Shown here one piece after another: positions 9,083 through 10,958 of a DNA stretch of 10,958 bases. Under the pieces are notes generated by a model that saw only the letters and a program-made list of their open reading frames with translations, did not search any database and was not told the origin of the DNA. The DNA comes from Pseudomonadota bacterium (GTDB lineage Bacteria > Pseudomonadota > Gammaproteobacteria > Xanthomonadales > Xanthomonadaceae): assembly GCA_023423675.1 (NCBI GenBank), contig JAFAFD010000386.1, positions 1 to 10,958 on the forward strand, written 5' to 3'. The position numbers and the translations under genes were made by a program. Every line of letters begins with the position of its first letter. Positions within the stretch are counted from its first letter, which is position 1.

Positions 9083-10450
9083 TTGAACGTGATCGCCCCT
9101 GAAGTGGCCGTCGGCGACGACAGCCCGGCCCGTCTGGAACGCCTGGCCGACCTTTCCCAGCAGCTGCTGGAGCGCGCCCGCGCGCTGGGCGCCAGCCAGG
9201 CCGAAGTCAGCTGCAGCGAAGACCGCGGGATGGAAGTGAACGTCCGTCTCGGCGAGGTCGAGACCGTGCAGTCCACCCGCGACCGCGGCATCGCCGTGAC
9301 CGTCTACTTCGGCCAGCGCAAGGGCAGCGCCAGCACTGCCGACCTGAACGAGGCGAGCCTGGCGGCCACCGTCGAGCAGGCCTGCGCGATCGCCCGCCAC
9401 ACCGAGGACGACCCGGCTGCCGGCTTGGCCGACGCGGCGCTGATGGCCCGCGACTTCCCCGACCTCGACAGCTGGCACCCCTGGGCGCTGCAGGCCGACG
9501 AGGCGGTGGACCTGGCCCTGGCCTGTGAAGCGGCCGGCCGCGAGGCCGACCCGCAGATCAGCAATTCCGACGGCGCCTCGGTGTCGAGCATGCAGAGCGT
9601 CTCGGTCTACGCCAATTCGCACGGCTTCATCGGCCGTGAGCGCGGCACCCACCATTCGGTCGGCTGCGCCCTGATCGCCGGCAGCGGCGATGGCATGCAG
9701 CGCGACGGCTGGTACACCGGCGGCCTGGCCCGCGAGGACCTGGAGGCGGCCGACCACGTGGGCCGCCGCGCCGCCGAGCGCACCGTCTCCCGCCTGCAGC
9801 CGCGTTCGTTGCCGACCGGCAGCATGCCGGTTCTGTTCGCCCCGGAAGTGGCGCGCAGCCTGGTCGGCCACTTGCTGTCGGCGGTGTCCGGCGGTGCCCT
9901 GTACCGCCAGGCCAGCTTCCTGCTGGACAGCGTGGGACAGCAGCTGTTCCCGGACTGGATGCAGATCGAGGAGCTGCCGCACCTGCGCCGCGGCCTGCGC
10001 TCGGCGGCCTTCGATGGCGACGGCGTGGCTACCCGGGCCTCGGCCCTGGTCCGTGACGGCGTGCTGCAGCGCTACGTGCTGGGCAGCTATTCGGCGCGCA
10101 AGCTGGGCCTGCAGACCACCGCCAATGCTGGCGGCGTGCACAACCTGCAGCTGGCGGCCAACGCCGGTTCGCTGCAGGAGATCGCCCGCCAGATGGGCCA
10201 GGGCCTGCTGGTGACCGAGCTGATGGGGCAGGGCGTGAACGGGGTGACCGGCGATTATTCGCGCGGCGCCGGCGGCTTCAAGGTCGAGAACGGCGAGATC
10301 CAGTACCCGGTCGACGGCATCACCATCGCCGGCAACCTGCGGGAGATGTTTGCCGCCATCGAAGCGGTCGGCAGCGACGTCGACCCGCGCTCGCACATCC
10401 GCACCGGCTCGATCCTGGTCGGGCGGATGACCATCGCCGGTAATGATTGA
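9083..10450 (+). CDS. pmbA: TldE/PmbA, non-catalytic partner of TldD
   Basis: The product is 455 residues, against about 450 for E. coli PmbA, and similar throughout. Landmarks are AEVSCSEDRGMEVNVR (40-55), GIAVTVYFGQRKGSAST (69-85), VYANSHGF (175-182), LLDSVGQQLFPDWMQIEE (280-297), YVLGSYSARKLGLQT (331-345), ELMGQGVNGVTGDYSRGAGGF (379-399) and VENGEIQYPVDGITIAGNL (401-419). Where TldD has HExxxH, this protein reads PEVARSLVGHLL (254-265), so it cannot form the zinc site, as expected for TldE. It builds the heterodimer that encloses the TldD active site. Initiation at TTG is supported by AGGA; a GTG start two codons later would hardly change the protein. It is divergent from yjgA with a 68-bp gap, and tldD, its functional partner, is upstream on the same strand. 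Confidence 0.96.
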   Translation: MNVIAPEVAVGDDSPARLERLADLSQQLLERARALGASQAEVSCSEDRGMEVNVRLGEVETVQSTRDRGIAVTVYFGQRKGSASTADLNEASLAATVEQACAIARHTEDDPAAGLADAALMARDFPDLDSWHPWALQADEAVDLALACEAAGREADPQISNSDGASVSSMQSVSVYANSHGFIGRERGTHHSVGCALIAGSGDGMQRDGWYTGGLAREDLEAADHVGRRAAERTVSRLQPRSLPTGSMPVLFAPEVARSLVGHLLSAVSGGALYRQASFLLDSVGQQLFPDWMQIEELPHLRRGLRSAAFDGDGVATRASALVRDGVLQRYVLGSYSARKLGLQTTANAGGVHNLQLAANAGSLQEIARQMGQGLLVTELMGQGVNGVTGDYSRGAGGFKVENGEIQYPVDGITIAGNLREMFAAIEAVGSDVDPRSHIRTGSILVGRMTIAGND

Positions 10451-10475
10451 TGCCATTGATGGCGTAAGCTATGCG
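10447..10475 (+). promoter_or_regulatory. Weak candidate promoter for the DUF4870 gene
   Basis: TTGATG (10447-10452) and TATGCG (10470-10475) are separated by 17 bp, but match the consensus hexamers only at four and three positions. ATTGATG occurs twice in tandem here (10446-10452 and 10455-10461), the first copy crossing the pmbA stop codon. The 87-bp gap and separate Shine-Dalgarno suggest the downstream gene has its own signals. Confidence 0.22.
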
Positions 10476-10500
10476 CGCCTGACGCGACCGGCGTGCTGCC

Positions 10501-10518
10501 GGGCGGTCAAGACCACCC
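10501..10518 (+). promoter_or_regulatory. Inverted repeat in the DUF4870 gene leader
   Basis: GGGcGGTC (10501-10508), a central AA, and GACCaCCC (10511-10518) form a compact inverted repeat with one mismatch, six bases before the AAGGAG. It could be an operator or an mRNA hairpin. A competing stem, CCGGC (10488-10492) with GCCGG (10498-10502), shares two bases, so alternative leader folds are possible. Nothing identifies a binding protein. Confidence 0.3.
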
Positions 10519-10524
10519 AAAAAC

Positions 10525-10530
10525 AAGGAG
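10525..10530 (+). promoter_or_regulatory. Strong Shine-Dalgarno selecting the GTG start at 10538
   Basis: AAGGAG ends seven bases before GTG 10538. This rules out an open-frame start at 10493, which would include this site as coding sequence. Confidence 0.85.
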
Positions 10531-10537
10531 TTTTGTC

Positions 10538-10900
10538 GTGAGCGATTTCGAAAACGTGCCGGCCGCCTCGAGCGTGCCGAGCGACCAGCGCACCATGGCG
10601 CTGGCAGCGCACCTGCTGGGCATCTTCACCGGTTTCATCGGTGCCCTGATCATCTGGCTCATCAACAAGGATGACGCCGGCAAGGGCTTCGTCACCGACC
10701 AGTCCAAGGAAGCGCTGAACTTCCAGATCACTGTCGCCATCGCGGTGCTGGTCTGCGTGATCCTCAGCTTCGTCATCATCGGCGCCATCCTGATGCCGAT
10801 CGTGTACGTGGCCAACCTGGTCCTGTGCATCATCGCTGCAGTGAAGTCCAACAACGGCGAAACCTACCGTTACCCGTTCACCCTGCGCCTGATCAAATAA
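10538..10900 (+). CDS. DUF4870 small membrane protein
   Basis: A 120-residue inner-membrane protein of the DUF4870 (Tic20-like) family. A polar N-terminus (1-18) is followed by DQRTMALAAHLLGIFTGFIG, the first membrane segment at about 21-42, and a charged loop KDDAGKGFVTDQSKEALNFQ (44-63), the family's most recognisable block. Two further hydrophobic segments lie at about 64-84 and 86-103. The C-terminus NGETYRYPFTLRLI is also typical. The function of the family is not known. GTG 10538 is chosen for its AAGGAG. It follows pmbA on the same strand after 87 bp and is probably its own unit, given the hairpins on both sides. Association with pmbA looks like simple adjacency. Confidence 0.88.
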   Translation: MSDFENVPAASSVPSDQRTMALAAHLLGIFTGFIGALIIWLINKDDAGKGFVTDQSKEALNFQITVAIAVLVCVILSFVIIGAILMPIVYVANLVLCIIAAVKSNNGETYRYPFTLRLIK

Positions 10901-10929
10901 GCGGCAACGATCAACGACGCAGAAAGAAG

Positions 10930-10948
10930 CGCCCCGGCAATCCGGGCG
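10930..10948 (+). terminator. Candidate terminator after the DUF4870 gene
   Basis: CGC (10930-10932) plus CCGG (10934-10937) pair with CCGG (10942-10945) plus GCG (10946-10948) around the loop CAAT, with one bulged C. It begins 29 bp after the stop codon. The bases that follow (GTTGGAATTT to the window end) are only moderately T-rich, and the window stops before a fuller T-run could be judged. Confidence 0.45.
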
Positions 10949-10958
10949 GTTGGAATTT

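Noticed and set aside
6940..10450. TldD/TldE as the maturation protease of a local peptide (RiPP) cluster
   Set aside because: There is no precursor peptide, cyclodehydratase, exporter or immunity gene in the window. The neighbours are housekeeping genes, as in genomes where TldD/E has general roles.
8906..10456. A 516-codon open frame on the minus strand opposite pmbA
   Set aside because: Low-complexity shadow composition, overlap with the real yjgA start, and a sense-strand gene with clear PmbA identity.

Overview
The window looks like an ordinary core-genome segment of a high-GC gammaproteobacterium of the Lysobacteraceae (Xanthomonadaceae), most likely Stenotrophomonas or a close relative. 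This rests on base composition, on protein sequences recognised from memory as orthologues of E. coli core genes but diverged in the Xanthomonas/Stenotrophomonas manner, and on a GTAG-type REP-like hairpin cut by the left edge, which resembles the SMAG repeats of Stenotrophomonas maltophilia. No search was run, so the genus is an inference.

Layout. At the left, on the minus strand, lies a secreted SIMPL/DUF541 protein (22-759). A 130-bp divergent gap separates it from a plus-strand cluster: maf/yhdE (890-1498, nucleotide pyrophosphatase), rng (1491-2978, RNase G), yhdP (3009-6875, giant AsmA-like envelope protein) and tldD (6940-8385, catalytic half of the TldD/TldE metalloprotease). maf and rng overlap by 8 bp, rng and yhdP are 30 bp apart, and yhdP and tldD are 64 bp apart. 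The order maf-rng-yhdP-tldD is the same as in E. coli, but E. coli has mreBCD upstream and none of it is seen here. Next comes yjgA/darP (8427-9014, minus strand), convergent with tldD across a strong hairpin and divergent from pmbA/tldE (9083-10450, plus strand). A small DUF4870 membrane protein gene (10538-10900) and a terminator-like hairpin end the window.

How the genes relate. TldD and PmbA/TldE form one heteromeric protease. Their genes, which sit at two separate loci in E. coli, lie here about 0.7 kb apart with only yjgA between them. RNase G and DarP both act in ribosome biogenesis (16S 5'-end maturation and 50S assembly). YhdP acts in phospholipid traffic to the outer membrane. Maf clears non-canonical or excess pyrimidine nucleotides.

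There is no gene-free stretch over 300 bp. The largest gaps are 760-889 and 10451-10537. I see no tRNA, rRNA, CRISPR array, prophage, insertion sequence or defence system, and no convincing undescribed multi-gene system. The points most worth a second look are small: a terminator-shaped hairpin with a seven-T run just upstream of the yjgA start codon, a possible leaderless maf transcript, the edge REP element, the merged tldD-yjgA-pmbA arrangement, and an acidic DarP tail at the end opposite to the E. coli protein.
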